Source: JAFKFJ01 sp963786445 (lineage in GTDB: Bacteria; Pseudomonadota; Alphaproteobacteria; Acetobacterales; Acetobacteraceae). Taken from it: a DNA stretch of 64,000 bases. The stretch lies in NCBI GenBank assembly GCA_963786445.1, contig CAWAZU010000026.1, forward strand, positions 186,001-250,000, read 5' to 3'. The first letter of the stretch is position 1, and each line of letters begins with the position of its first letter. A program made the translations under genes and the position numbers. Of the stretch, positions 17,357 through 27,369 are shown in pieces. Under the pieces are notes generated by a model. The model made no database searches. It saw only the letters and a list, made by a program, of their open reading frames with translations, and had not been told where the DNA came from.

Positions 17357-18370
17357 TCAGCCGGGGGTGGGCGCGTGGGCAGGCAGCAGGCCCTCGTGCT
17401 TCAGCTCGGCCCAGAAATCCGCCGGGATCGGATGGCTGATCAGGGCGACGTTGCGCTCCACCTCGGCGGGCTTGACCGCGCCGGGCACCATCGCGGCGAC
17501 CGACTTGTGGCCGAGCGGGAATTGCAGTGCCGCGGCGGGCAGCGGGACGGCATGGCGGCGGCACACCGCCTCGATGCGCGCGACGCGCTGCATGATCTCC
17601 GGCGGCGCGTCGCGATAATTGTATTTCGCACCGGCGACCGCGCCGCTCGCCAGGATGCCGGAGTTGTAGGGCCCGGCGGTGAGGATGCCGATGCCTTTGG
17701 CCGCGCACAGCGGCAGCAGGTCGTCCAGCGCCGTGTGCTCCAGCAGCGTGTAGCGGCCGGCGAGCATGAAGCAGTCGAAGTCGCCGTGCGCGGCGAAGCG
17801 CAGCAGCGGCGCGGTCTCGTTGACGCCGACGCCGATCGCGCCGACCACGCCCTGCGTGCGCAATTCGTGCAGCGCGCGATAGGCGCCCTCGATCGCCTCG
17901 CGGAACCGCTGCTCGTAGGCGTCGCCGTGCGTCCAGACATCGACATCGTGGATGTGCAGCACGTCGATGCGCTCGACGCCGAGGCGCTGGAACGACTGCT
18001 CGACCGCGCGCATCGCGCCGTCATAGGAGTAGTCGAAGACGAAGCGCATGTTCAGCCCGCCCGCGAAGCCGGAGCGTTCGATGCGCTCCGGCGCCTCCGG
18101 CCGCAGGTAGCGGCCCACCTTCGTGCAAAGCACGAAATCGTGCGGCAGGCGGCGCAGCACGTGGCCGAAGCGGTGTTCCGAGAGGCCGTTGCCGTAGAGC
18201 GGCGCGGTGTCGAACAGCCGCACGCCGCAGTCATAGGCGGCGGCGACCGTGGCGAGCGCCTGCTCCTCCGGCAGCCGGGCGTAGAAATCGCCGAGCGGTG
18301 CGCCGCCGAAACCGAGCACGGTGACGTTCAGCTCCGACTTGCCGAGCCGGCGCGTCGTTCGCGGGTCCAT
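17357..18370 (-). CDS. Aldo/keto reductase, aldose 1-dehydrogenase-like
   Basis: 337 aa, AKR-superfamily barrel using NAD(P). Catalytic tetrad in place: Asp and Tyr in RLFDTAPLYGNGLSEH (about residues 50-65), Lys in LCTKVGRYL, His in VLHIHDVDVW. The closest described group is the D-threo-aldose 1-dehydrogenase/L-fucose dehydrogenase and pyridoxal 4-dehydrogenase group. Such enzymes oxidise the anomeric carbon of L-fucose, L-galactose or D-arabinose to the lactone. It is first in a leftward trio with an FMN hydroxy-acid dehydrogenase and a lactonase-like protein and is divergent from a sugar ABC importer, which supports a role in sugar oxidation. Confidence 0.9.
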   Translation of the reverse strand: MDPRTTRRLGKSELNVTVLGFGGAPLGDFYARLPEEQALATVAAAYDCGVRLFDTAPLYGNGLSEHRFGHVLRRLPHDFVLCTKVGRYLRPEAPERIERSGFAGGLNMRFVFDYSYDGAMRAVEQSFQRLGVERIDVLHIHDVDVWTHGDAYEQRFREAIEGAYRALHELRTQGVVGAIGVGVNETAPLLRFAAHGDFDCFMLAGRYTLLEHTALDDLLPLCAAKGIGILTAGPYNSGILASGAVAGAKYNYRDAPPEIMQRVARIEAVCRRHAVPLPAAALQFPLGHKSVAAMVPGAVKPAEVERNVALISHPIPADFWAELKHEGLLPAHAPTPG

Positions 18371-18467
18371 GCCGGTCCCTCCCTGGTTTTCGGCCGCTGA
18401 TGCTAACCGATGCGCGCCGCCGGTGGCGAGGCGGCCGCCGGGATGGCCCGCGCGGCAAGCGGCCCAG

Positions 18468-18486
18468 GCTTGCACCGGACGCAAGC
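18468..18486. promoter_or_regulatory. Inverted repeat in the divergent sugar-locus promoter region
   Basis: GCTTGC-ACCGGAC-GCAAGC is a perfect 6-bp inverted repeat in the 198-base gap between the divergent aldo/keto reductase and binding-protein genes. It could be an operator shared by both operons. No regulator gene is adjacent, so the assignment is weak. Confidence 0.3.
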
Positions 18487-18568
18487 GCCGGCTACAGGCA
18501 GACGCGGCAACCGGCCGCCCAGGGCGCAGCGCAGCGCCCGGCATGGCGGTTGCGGGAGGGAAAACGCC

Positions 18569-19510
18569 ATGAGGAAGCTGCTGAAGCTGCTGGCCGGGGC
18601 GGCGCTGCTCGCCGCGGCGGCCACCGTCGCGCCGGCGCGCGCGGACGACATCCACATCATCGTGGTCAGCCACGGCCAGGCCAACGACCCGTTCTGGTCG
18701 GTGGTCAAGAACGGCGTGACCAAGGCGGCGGCAGACCAGAAGGTGACGGTGGATTACCGCGCGCCGGAAACCTTCGACATGGTCAAGATGGCGCAGTTGA
18801 TCGATGCCGCGGTGAACCAGCGGCCGGCCGGGCTGGTCGTGTCGATCCCCGACGCCTCGGCACTCGGCCCGTCGATCAAGCGGGCGGTGGCGGCCGGCAT
18901 CCCGGTGATCTCGATGAACTCCGGCTCCGACGTCTCGCACAAACTCGGCGCGCTGCTGCATGTCGGGCAGGACGAGTTCACCGCCGGAAAAATCGCCGGC
19001 GCGAAGCTGGCCGAGATGGGCGGCAAGAACGCCATCTGCGTCAACCACGAGGTCGGCAACGTCTCGCTCGACCTGCGCTGCAAGGGCTTTGCCGCGGGTT
19101 TTGGCGGCAAGGTGAAGGTGCTGCCGACCAGCAATGATCCGACCGACATCACGGCGAAGACCAAGGCGGCATTGTCCTCCGACCCGACAATCGACACGGT
19201 GATGGCGCTGAACGCCGGCCTCGCCGGCGAGGCGACGCTGGCGGCGGTGAAGCAGATCGGCATGATCGGCAAGATCCGGCTGGCCAGCTTCGACTTGTCG
19301 GCAAACTACCTCAAGGCGGTGGCCGACGGCGAGGCGACGTTCTGCATCGACCAGCAGCAGTTCTTGCAGGGCTACCTGCCGGTGACGTTCCTTGCGCTGT
19401 ATGCGCGGTATGGGCTGATGCCGGGCGGCGACGTGGCGTCGGGGCCGAACCTGATCACCAAGGACAAGGCCGCGAAGGCGATCGAACTGTCCGCCCACGG
19501 CATCCGCTGA
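18569..19510 (+). CDS. Periplasmic sugar-binding protein of an FrcB/RbsB-like importer
   Basis: 313 aa. Signal peptide: MRKLLKLLAGAALLAAAATV followed by cleavage near ARA-DD. The mature part is a Peripla_BP_4 fold: IIVVSHGQANDPFWSVVKNG, NQRPAGLVVSIPDASALGP, IPVISMNSGSDV, GLAGEATLAAVKQIGMIGK and FCIDQQQFLQGYLPV. The FCIDQQQ segment resembles fructose- and ribose-binding proteins. The ATG at 18569 follows GGGAGGG at an 8-base spacing; the open frame extends upstream but without such a site. First gene of a three-gene importer operon. Confidence 0.92.
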   Translation: MRKLLKLLAGAALLAAAATVAPARADDIHIIVVSHGQANDPFWSVVKNGVTKAAADQKVTVDYRAPETFDMVKMAQLIDAAVNQRPAGLVVSIPDASALGPSIKRAVAAGIPVISMNSGSDVSHKLGALLHVGQDEFTAGKIAGAKLAEMGGKNAICVNHEVGNVSLDLRCKGFAAGFGGKVKVLPTSNDPTDITAKTKAALSSDPTIDTVMALNAGLAGEATLAAVKQIGMIGKIRLASFDLSANYLKAVADGEATFCIDQQQFLQGYLPVTFLALYARYGLMPGGDVASGPNLITKDKAAKAIELSAHGIR

Positions 19511-19568
19511 TCCGCCGGCGGGGCGTGCGCGCCCCGTCCCTTCTCGCCACAGCGAAGGGGAAAACGCC

Positions 19569-20678
19569 ATGAGCACCACCGCCGCCGCCCGCCGGCTCGA
19601 CGAACGGCTGCGGCGCACGCCGGTGCTGGTGCGCGCGATGCGCCGTCCCGAACTGGGGGCGGTCGCCGGGCTGATCCTGGTGATCGCATTCTTCGCCGTC
19701 TATGCCGACAAGTCGATGTTCACGCTGGGCGGCGTGATGACGGTGATGGCGCCGGCGTCGGAACTCGGCATCCTCGCGGTCGCGGCGGCGCTGCTGATGA
19801 TCGGCGGCGAGTTCGATTTGTCGATCGGCTCGATGGTGGCGCTGGCGGGGCTGATCCTCGGCGTCAGCCTGGTCGTGCTGCATCTGCCGTTCGCGCTCGC
19901 GCTGCTGCTGACGCTGGTGGGCGCGGCGGCGCTGGGCGCGGTGAACGGCACCATCGTGATCCGCACCAAGCTGCCGAGCTTCATCGTCACTCTCGCGTTC
20001 CTCTTCATCTATCGCGGCCTGTCGCTGGTCGGGTTGAAATGGGCGACCGGCGGATCGACGCAGTTGCGCGGCATCGCCGACGCCGCCGGCGGCGGACTGC
20101 TGCCCGGCCTGTTCTCCGGGCTGGCGTTCCATCCCGCCTTCGCCTGGATGGCCGCGCACGGCATGATCCAGAAATTTCCCTCCGGCGAACCGACGGTGCA
20201 GGGTGTGCCGGTGTCGGTCCTGTGGTTCGTCGGCTTCGCGCTGCTGGCGACCTGGGTGCTGCTGGCGACGCGCAGCGGCAACTGGATTTTCGCCGCCGGC
20301 GGCGACCCCAATGCCGCGCGCAATTCCGGCGTGCCGGTGGCGCGGGTGAAGACGGCGCTGTTCATGCTCACCGCCGTGTCCGCGGCACTGATGGCGACAT
20401 TGCAGGTGATGGACACCGGCTCCACCGACGCGCTGCGCGGCGAGCAGAAGGAGTTCGAGGCGGTGATCGCCGCGGTCATCGGCGGCTGCCTGCTGACCGG
20501 CGGCTACGGCTCGGCGATCGGCGCGTTCCTCGGCGCGATCATTTTCGGCATGGTGTCGATCGGCCTGACCTACACGCATTTCGACAGCGACTGGTTCAAG
20601 GTGTTCCTCGGCGGCATGCTGCTGCTGGCGGTGCTGTTCAACAGTTTCATTCGCCGCAAGGTGACCGGGGAGCGTTGA
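19569..20678 (+). CDS. Sugar ABC transporter permease (FrcC/RbsC-like)
   Basis: 369-aa membrane protein, somewhat longer than RbsC, as in fructose-type permeases. Motifs: MIGGEFDLSIGSMVALAGL (about residue 78), LPSFIVTLAFLFIYRGLSLV, SGNWIFAAGGDPNAARNSGV (the conserved G-x-N-x-x-AA loop) and AVIGGCLLTGGYGSAIGAF. It forms a homodimeric channel, since the operon has only one permease. The ribosome site is AGGGG with the same AAAACGCCATGAG context found before the upstream gene. Confidence 0.93.
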   Translation: MSTTAAARRLDERLRRTPVLVRAMRRPELGAVAGLILVIAFFAVYADKSMFTLGGVMTVMAPASELGILAVAAALLMIGGEFDLSIGSMVALAGLILGVSLVVLHLPFALALLLTLVGAAALGAVNGTIVIRTKLPSFIVTLAFLFIYRGLSLVGLKWATGGSTQLRGIADAAGGGLLPGLFSGLAFHPAFAWMAAHGMIQKFPSGEPTVQGVPVSVLWFVGFALLATWVLLATRSGNWIFAAGGDPNAARNSGVPVARVKTALFMLTAVSAALMATLQVMDTGSTDALRGEQKEFEAVIAAVIGGCLLTGGYGSAIGAFLGAIIFGMVSIGLTYTHFDSDWFKVFLGGMLLLAVLFNSFIRRKVTGER

Positions 20679-20681
20679 GCG

Positions 20682-21460
<779 letters not shown>

Positions 21461-21464
<4 letters not shown>

Positions 21465-23261
21465 CCGCGCAGTGCCTCGTCGAGATCGCGGATCAGGTCG
21501 TCCGCCGTCTCCAGCCCGATCGACAGCCGCACCACGTCGGGCCCGGCGCCGGCTGCGCGCTGCTGCTCCTCGGTAAGCTGGCGGTGCGTGGTGCTGGCCG
21601 GATGCAGGATCAGGCTGCGCGTGTCGCCGATATTGGCGAGATGCGAAAACAGCCGCACCCGCTCCATCAGTTTTGTCCCCGCCGCATAGCCGCCCTTCAG
21701 CCCGAAGGTGAACACCGCGCCGGGGCCGCGCGGCAGGTATTTGCGCGCCAGCTCGCGGAACGGGCTGTCGGCCAGACCGGCATAGGACACCCAGGCAACG
21801 TCCTTGTGCCCGGCAAGGAATTCCGCCACGGCCTGCGCGTTGGCGACGTGGCGCTCCATGCGCAGCGGCAGCGTCTCGATGCCGGTGAGGATCAGGTAGG
21901 CGTTCATCGGCGCCAGCGTCGGCCCGAAATCGCGCAGCGCCACCGCGCGCGCCTTGGTGGTGAACGCGAAGTCGCCAAAATTCTCGTAGAAGCGCAGTCC
22001 GTGATAGGCCGGCTCCGGCTCGGTCAGCGCCGGGAAACGCCCGCCCTGCGTCCAGTCGAATTTTCCCGACTCGACGATGACGCCGCCGAGCGCATTGCCG
22101 TGCCCGCCGAGGAATTTCGTCAGCGAGTGCAGCACGAGGTCCGCGCCCCACTCGATCGGCCGGCACAGATACGGCGAGGCCAGCGTGTTGTCCACGACGA
22201 GCGGGATGCCGGCATCGTGCGCGATCGCGGCCACGGCTTCGAGATCGACCACGACGCCGCCGGGGTTGGCGAGGCTTTCGACAAAAATCGCCTTGCAGCG
22301 CGGCGTCAGTGCCGTCGCGAAAATTCTCCGGCCGGGTCGGATCGACGAAATGGCAGGTCCAGCCGAGTTTCGGGAAGGACTGGCCGAACTGGGTCAGCGA
22401 GCCGCCGTAGAGGTTGCGCGAGGCGACGAATTCGTCGCCCGGTTGCAGCAGCGTGAAGAACGTCAGGAACTGCGCCGCATGGCCCGACGCGGCGGCGATC
22501 GCGGCGCGTCCGCCTTCGAGTGCCGCGACCCGCTCCTCCAGCACCGCAACCGTCGGGTTCGACAGCCGCGTATAGACATGGCCAAAACTGTGCAGGTTGA
22601 ACAGCGAGGCGGCCTGATCCACGTCGTCGAACACGAACGACGTGGTCTGGTAGATCGGCGTCGAGCGCGCGCCGGTCGCCAGATCGGGCGCGGCGCCGGC
22701 GTGGATCGCCAGCGTCTCGAACCCGAGATCGTCGCTGCGCAGCGGCGGCGGGCGCTCGCGCGCGGGGCGCGGCTGCGGCGGCTCCGGCGCGCGGTTGCGC
22801 ACCAGGCCGGAGTTCACGCCATACCACGACAATTCGCCGCCGAGCCGGCCGAACTCGATCTTCACGCAGCGGCCCATGACCACCTCGATCCCGGCGGCCT
22901 CGGCGCGCGCGGCGGCTTCGTCGTTGCGGATGCCGAGCTGCATCCACACGATTTTCGCGCCGATCGCGATCGCATCATCGACGATCGGGCCGACCTGGTC
23001 GGAGGCGCGAAAGATGTCCACCAGATCGACGCGCTCGGGAATGTCGCGCAGCGAGGCATACACGGTCGCGCCGAGCAGCGTCTGGCCGGCGAGGCCGGGG
23101 TTGACGGGGATCGTGCGGTAGCCCTTGCCTTGCAGATAGCGCATGACGAACGTGCTGGGCCGGTTCCAGTTGGCCGAGGCGCCGACCACGGCGATGGTGC
23201 GCACGCGTTGCAGGATGCTGCGCAGCTTGGCGTCGGGGTAGGCGAGCGGGGCGGTCGGCAT
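21461..23261 (-). CDS. metY: Fusion of a CoA-binding domain with O-acetylhomoserine sulfhydrylase (one-base frameshift)
   Basis: One continuous frame joins two modules. Residues 1 to about 150 form a YccU-like CoA-binding Rossmann domain (TIAVVGASANWNRPSTFVMR, GYRTIPVNPGLAGQTLLG, DIFRASDQVGPIVDDAI, GRCVKIEFGRLGG). After a Pro/Arg-rich linker (about 155-175) comes a PLP-dependent O-acetylhomoserine aminocarboxypropyltransferase: FETLAIHAGAAPD, TPIYQTTSFVFDD, GHVYTRLSNPTVAVLEERVA, then after the break FVESLANPGG, LVVDNTLASPYL and the PLP-lysine motif LVLHSLTKFLGGHGN. An extra T in a TTTT run (AAAA at 22320-22323) breaks the frame; removing it reads ENFATALTPRCKAIFVES. Restored length is about 599 aa. 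It would make homocysteine from O-acetylhomoserine and sulfide. Confidence 0.9.
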
Positions 23262-23457
23262 CGTGCAGTCCTCCGGCCAGGCTTGGTGATTCGCGCCCGC
23301 ATCTGGCACCGGCGCCGGCCGCGGGGCAAGCCGGCGTCCGGGCGAGCGGGTTTTCGATTGCCGCCCGGACCGACGGGCCGTATCGTCCGCCGCCTTCCCC
23401 GGACAACCGACGGGTTCCGGCGCTTCCGGCTGCGGGGGCTGCACCTGGAGGCACCGC

Positions 23458-24327
23458 GTGACCCTGTTCGGCGATTTCTTGCGCGACGACCACCGGCGCA
23501 CCCACAAATGGTATCAGTATTTCCCGGCGTACGAGTCGCACCTGCAGCGATTCCGCAACCGGCACCTGACGCTGTTCGAGATCGGCGTCGGCGAGGGCGG
23601 GTCGCTTGAGCAATGGCGCGGCTATCTCGGGCCGTTCGCCGTCATCGTCGGCATCGACATCAACCCGGCCTGCAAGCAGTTGGAGGACGAGGCGGTCCAC
23701 ATCCGCATCGGCAGCCAGGACGACACCGCGTTCCTGGCCGACATCCTTGCCGAGTTCGGCGATCCCGACATCGTCATCGACGACGGCAGCCATCAGCAGG
23801 CGCACGTGAAGGCGACGTTCGACGCGCTGTTTCCGCATGTCGCGAAGAACGGCGTGTACATGGTCGAGGATCTGCACGCCGCGTACTGGCCCAACCACGG
23901 CGGCGGCATCCGTCGCAAAAGCTCCTTCATCGAGGTGGCGAAGGGTTGCATCGACGAGATGCACGCCGAACACGTCTGGGTCGAGGTGCCGAGCGACGTG
24001 CAGCCGCGCACGAAGCTCGGCGACCGCACGCGGTCGATCCATTTCTACGACAGCCTCGTCGTGTTCGAGGTCGGCGAGTATCGCACCAAACGCCATCGCC
24101 TGACCGGAGACGCCGCGATGTTCCGCGCCGACTGGACGCCCACGGACGGGAAGCCGGAGACGCCGAGGCGCGCCCCCCGCCCGGCCGCCGCGACCCCGCC
24201 TTCGCCCGACGGCCCGCTGCAGGCGCGCATCCGGTCGCTGGAGGCGGAACTCGCCCAGGTCCGCGCCTCCACGTCCTGGCGGGTCACGGAGCCGCTGCGC
24301 GTCCTCGGGCGCATGCTGAAGCGATAG
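23458..24327 (+). CDS. Class I SAM-dependent methyltransferase (CmcI/macrocin-type) with coiled-coil tail
   Basis: 289 aa. The N-terminal 210 residues form a Rossmann methyltransferase of the type seen with sugar and glycan O-methylation: HLTLFEIGVGEGGSLEQW (motif I), VGIDINPAC, PDIVIDDGSHQQAHVKATF, NGVYMVEDLHAAYW. The C-terminus is a Pro/Ala-rich linker and a short helix, RIRSLEAELAQVRAS, ending TSWRVTEPLRVLGRMLKR, a tail typical of proteins from glycosylation clusters. The start is GTG at 23458 with GGAGG six bases upstream. It opens the cluster of glycan genes that runs to 34.5 kb. Confidence 0.85.
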   Translation: MTLFGDFLRDDHRRTHKWYQYFPAYESHLQRFRNRHLTLFEIGVGEGGSLEQWRGYLGPFAVIVGIDINPACKQLEDEAVHIRIGSQDDTAFLADILAEFGDPDIVIDDGSHQQAHVKATFDALFPHVAKNGVYMVEDLHAAYWPNHGGGIRRKSSFIEVAKGCIDEMHAEHVWVEVPSDVQPRTKLGDRTRSIHFYDSLVVFEVGEYRTKRHRLTGDAAMFRADWTPTDGKPETPRRAPRPAAATPPSPDGPLQARIRSLEAELAQVRASTSWRVTEPLRVLGRMLKR

Positions 24328-24415
24328 GGCGGCAAAACTTGCCACCCCGCGAGCCGCGGCGGTATCACGGCCGGCGGCATGGGGAGCGGTTTTTGCCCTT
24401 GTTTGGCTTCGTGAC

Positions 24416-25576
24416 ATGACCGCGGCATCGGCGCCGCCTGCGCGCACCCTGGGCCTCGACCTCGTCCGGGTGCTCGCCGCGCTGGGCGTGGTGGTCTGCC
24501 ATCTGGCCGCGATCTTCCCGCCGATGTACGGCCTCGCGCCGCCGGTGCCGGTGATGCTGGCAGGCTATTTCGGCGTCGAGCTGTTCTTCGCGTTGAGCGG
24601 TTTCCTGATCGGCCGGCTGCTGTTCGAGATCGCCGAAACCGACCCCTCGCCGCGCGGCTGGTTCATCTTCATGGTGCGGCGCTGGATGCGCACGCTGCCG
24701 TTGTACTATGTCTGGCTCGGCGTGCTGCTGGTCGCGATCCCGCCGCGCGCGCATCTGCTCGCGCACCTGGTCGGCTACGCCACGATGACGCAGAACCTGG
24801 CCTGGCCGATGCCGGCGGACGAGTGGTTCAACGAGACCTGGTCGCTGACCATCGAGGAGTGGTTCTATCTGCTGTTCAGCGCCACGCTGATCGGCGCCGT
24901 CGCGATCGCGCGGTCGCAGCGCGCGATCTGGTTCGTGATCGGCGCGTTCCTTGCGCTGCCCCTGCTCGCCCGCGTGCTGAGCCCGGCGCCGGCGGATTTC
25001 GAGCGCGACATGTATCACATTGCGGTCCTGCGGCTCGACGCCATCGCCTACGGGGTGGCGCTGGCGCGGCTGAGCATGCGCGGCTCCCGCCTGTTCCGCT
25101 ATCCGCTGCCGGCCGGGCTGCTCGGCGCGGCGCTGCTGGCGTGCTTCTGGGTCCAGAACTGCACCGGCGTGTGGTTCGGGCTGCGGCGGATGGTGTATTT
25201 CAACATCCAGTTCGTCGGCATTTCGCTGGGCTGCTGCCTCCTGCTCGCCGGCCTGCAGGCGGTGCGCGGCCGTGGCGGCGTGCTGGAGCGGGCGATCGCG
25301 GCCGGCAGCCGCATCTCGTACGGCCTCTACATCATGCACCTCGCCATCATCAACCAGGTGCTGGTGTTCGCGGCGGCGCACGGCTACGGCCGCTGGTTCG
25401 CGACCATCGTGACGCTGCCGCTGATCTTTGCCCTGCCCTACCTGTCGTACCGCTTCTTCGAGGGGCCGATCCTGGCGTGGCGCCCGCGGCAATCGCGGTT
25501 CCCCGCGCCGGCGCGCCGGCGCGCCGAGGCCGCCGTCGCGGCCGTGGCCGCCGAGAACATCGCGGCCCAGGGCTGA
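24416..25576 (+). CDS. Acyltransferase 3 family membrane protein (OafA/YrhL-like)
   Basis: 386 aa with about ten membrane helices. The family entry motif is present (LGLDLVRVLAALGVVVCHLA, with the conserved His), as are GVELFFALSGFLIGRLL, FMVRRWMRTLPLYYVW (the R-R pair), WSLTIEEWFYLLFS and ISYGLYIMHLAI. These proteins transfer acetyl or other acyl groups from the cytoplasm to sugars of surface polysaccharides or glycolipids. Its place between a methyltransferase and a glycosyltransferase supports decoration of a surface glycan. Confidence 0.92.
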   Translation: MTAASAPPARTLGLDLVRVLAALGVVVCHLAAIFPPMYGLAPPVPVMLAGYFGVELFFALSGFLIGRLLFEIAETDPSPRGWFIFMVRRWMRTLPLYYVWLGVLLVAIPPRAHLLAHLVGYATMTQNLAWPMPADEWFNETWSLTIEEWFYLLFSATLIGAVAIARSQRAIWFVIGAFLALPLLARVLSPAPADFERDMYHIAVLRLDAIAYGVALARLSMRGSRLFRYPLPAGLLGAALLACFWVQNCTGVWFGLRRMVYFNIQFVGISLGCCLLLAGLQAVRGRGGVLERAIAAGSRISYGLYIMHLAIINQVLVFAAAHGYGRWFATIVTLPLIFALPYLSYRFFEGPILAWRPRQSRFPAPARRRAEAAVAAVAAENIAAQG

Positions 25577-25589
25577 GCGGGCGGACGCG

Positions 25590-27343
25590 ATGGCGGCCAA
25601 CCCGAGCGCGACCGCCTCCGCCATCCTGGACGGCTACCCCGCCTGGGTCGCCGCGCACGACACGCCGAGCGACGCCGACCGCGCCGACATCCGCGCCCAT
25701 TTGGCGATCCTCGGCTACCGGCCGGCCATCTCGCTGCTGCTGCCGCTCGGCTTCGGCGAGCCGGGCGGCGGGCGGGACACGCTCGCCGCCGTGCTGGCGC
25801 AGCTCTACCCGAACTGGGAGCTGCTGGTCGCCGGCCAGGCGGCGGCGGACGAGGACGCCATCGCCGTGGCGGCGCGCCGCGACAAGCGCGTCCGGCGGGT
25901 CGCCATGCAGCCGCACGACGACCTGGCCGACGCCGTCAACGCCGCACTGGCGGAGGCGGACGGTGAATTCGCCGCCGTGCTGCTGCCCGGCGACCGGCTG
26001 GCCGAGCGCGCGCTCTACGAGGTGGCGGTGGCGCTCGGCACGCATCCCGAGGCCGCGCTGCTCTACACCGACGAGGACCGCATCGACGCGGATTGCGCAC
26101 GGACGGCGCCGTGGTTCAAGACCGGATGGGATCCCGACCTGCTGCTGGCCGAGGACTGCATCGGCGCGCTCGCGGTCTGGCGGCTCGCGGTGCTGCGTGC
26201 GGCCGGCGGGCTGCGGCGGGGCTTCGGCGGGGCCGCCGGGTATGATCTGGCGCTGCGCGCGACCGCTGACATGCTGCCCGACCGCATCCGCCACCTGCCC
26301 GCGGTGCTGTGCCATCGCCCGGCCGGCGCCGGCTTCTCTCTGCGCGACCGCATGCTCGGCGCGGACGCCGAGGCGGCACGGCTTGCGGTGCGTGAGCGGC
26401 TCGGCCCGGCGGCTGGCATCGCGCCGGCGCCGCTGTGGCCGGCGGCGAACCGCATCAAGCTGGCCGCTGCCGGACCCGCTGCCGCCGGTCTCCGTGATCG
26501 TGCCGACGCGCGACCGCGCCGATCTGCTGACCGCCTGCGCCGCCGGCGTGCTGCATCGCACCGACTATCCGGCGCTGGAACTGCTGATCGTCGATAACGA
26601 CAGCCGCGAGACAGGCGACCGAGGCCGCCTTGCGCACGCTCGCCGCCGATGCGCGCGTGCGCATCCTGCGCCAGCCCGGCCGGTTCAACTTCGCCGCCCT
26701 CAACAACGCCGCCGTGGCCGAGGCGCGCGGCGAGATCGTCGTGCTGCTCAACAACGACGTGGACGTGGCCGAGCCCGGCTGGCTGCGCGAGATGGCGAGC
26801 CACGCGCTGCGCCCGGATGTCGGCGCGGTCGGCGCGAAACTGCTGTTCGCCGACGGCACGCTGCAGCACGGCGGCATCGTGTTCGGCCCCGGCCTCGCGG
26901 CCACGTCGCTGCTGCGCCGCGCCGCGCGCACCGACCCCGGCTATCGCGGGCAGGGCGCGCTCGTTCGCACCATGCTCGCCGTCACCGGCGCCTGCCTGGC
27001 GATGCGCAAATCCGTCTATCTGGAAGTGGACGGCATGAACACGACGCATTTCGCGATCGCGTTCAACGACCTCGATCTGTGCCTGCGGCTGGGCGAACTC
27101 GGCTACCGCGTGGTGTGGACGCCGTTCGCCGAGCTGTTCCATTTGGAAAGCCAGACCCGCGGCGTGCCCGACACGCCGGAGAAGCAGGCGCAGGAACAGC
27201 GCGAGGTCGAGCACCTGTGGTATGGCTGGCATCACGTGTTTGCGTCCGACCCGTATCACAACGTCAACCTGAGCTGCGACTGGCGGACGCCGCTGCATCT
27301 CTGCGCGCCGCGCCGCCGCATGCCGTGGCGGACGGTGCCGTGA
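25590..27343 (+). CDS. GT2-family glycosyltransferase with duplicated domain (two frameshifts)
   Basis: The N-terminal half (residues 1-285) resembles a GT2-like domain (AISLLLPLGFGEPG, LLYTDEDRIDADCARTAPW, FKTGWDPDLLLAEDCIG). The C-terminal half is a full GT2 domain: VSVIVPTRDRADLLTACAAG, LELLIVDNDS, RFNFAALNNAAVAEARGEI, VLLNNDVDVAEPGWLREMAS (the metal-binding D-x-D) and FNDLDLCLRLGELGYRVVW. Extra bases near 26457 (AA for A) and 26614 (GG for G) break the frame; removing both gives RISWPLPDPLPPVSV and SRETATEAALRTL. Restored length is 583 aa. ATG 25590 is in frame with the first domain. Similar proteins build O-antigen or rhamnan-type chains. Confidence 0.88.
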
Positions 27344-27369
27344 CGGACGCGCCGGAGGAATTGCAGCGC

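Noticed and set aside
24328..24415. GGCAAAACTTGCC hairpin followed by TTTTTGCCC as a terminator
   Set aside because: The stem is only five base pairs and the T run is 45 bases away, so it is too weak to call.
24823..27339. Upstream 2.5 kb of an uninterrupted frame leading into the 1135-aa protein
   Set aside because: This stretch is an out-of-frame shadow of the acyltransferase and GT2 genes, rich in Arg/Ala/Pro with no domain, except for a short piece (about 26457-26614) that carries the GT2 sense between its two frame errors.
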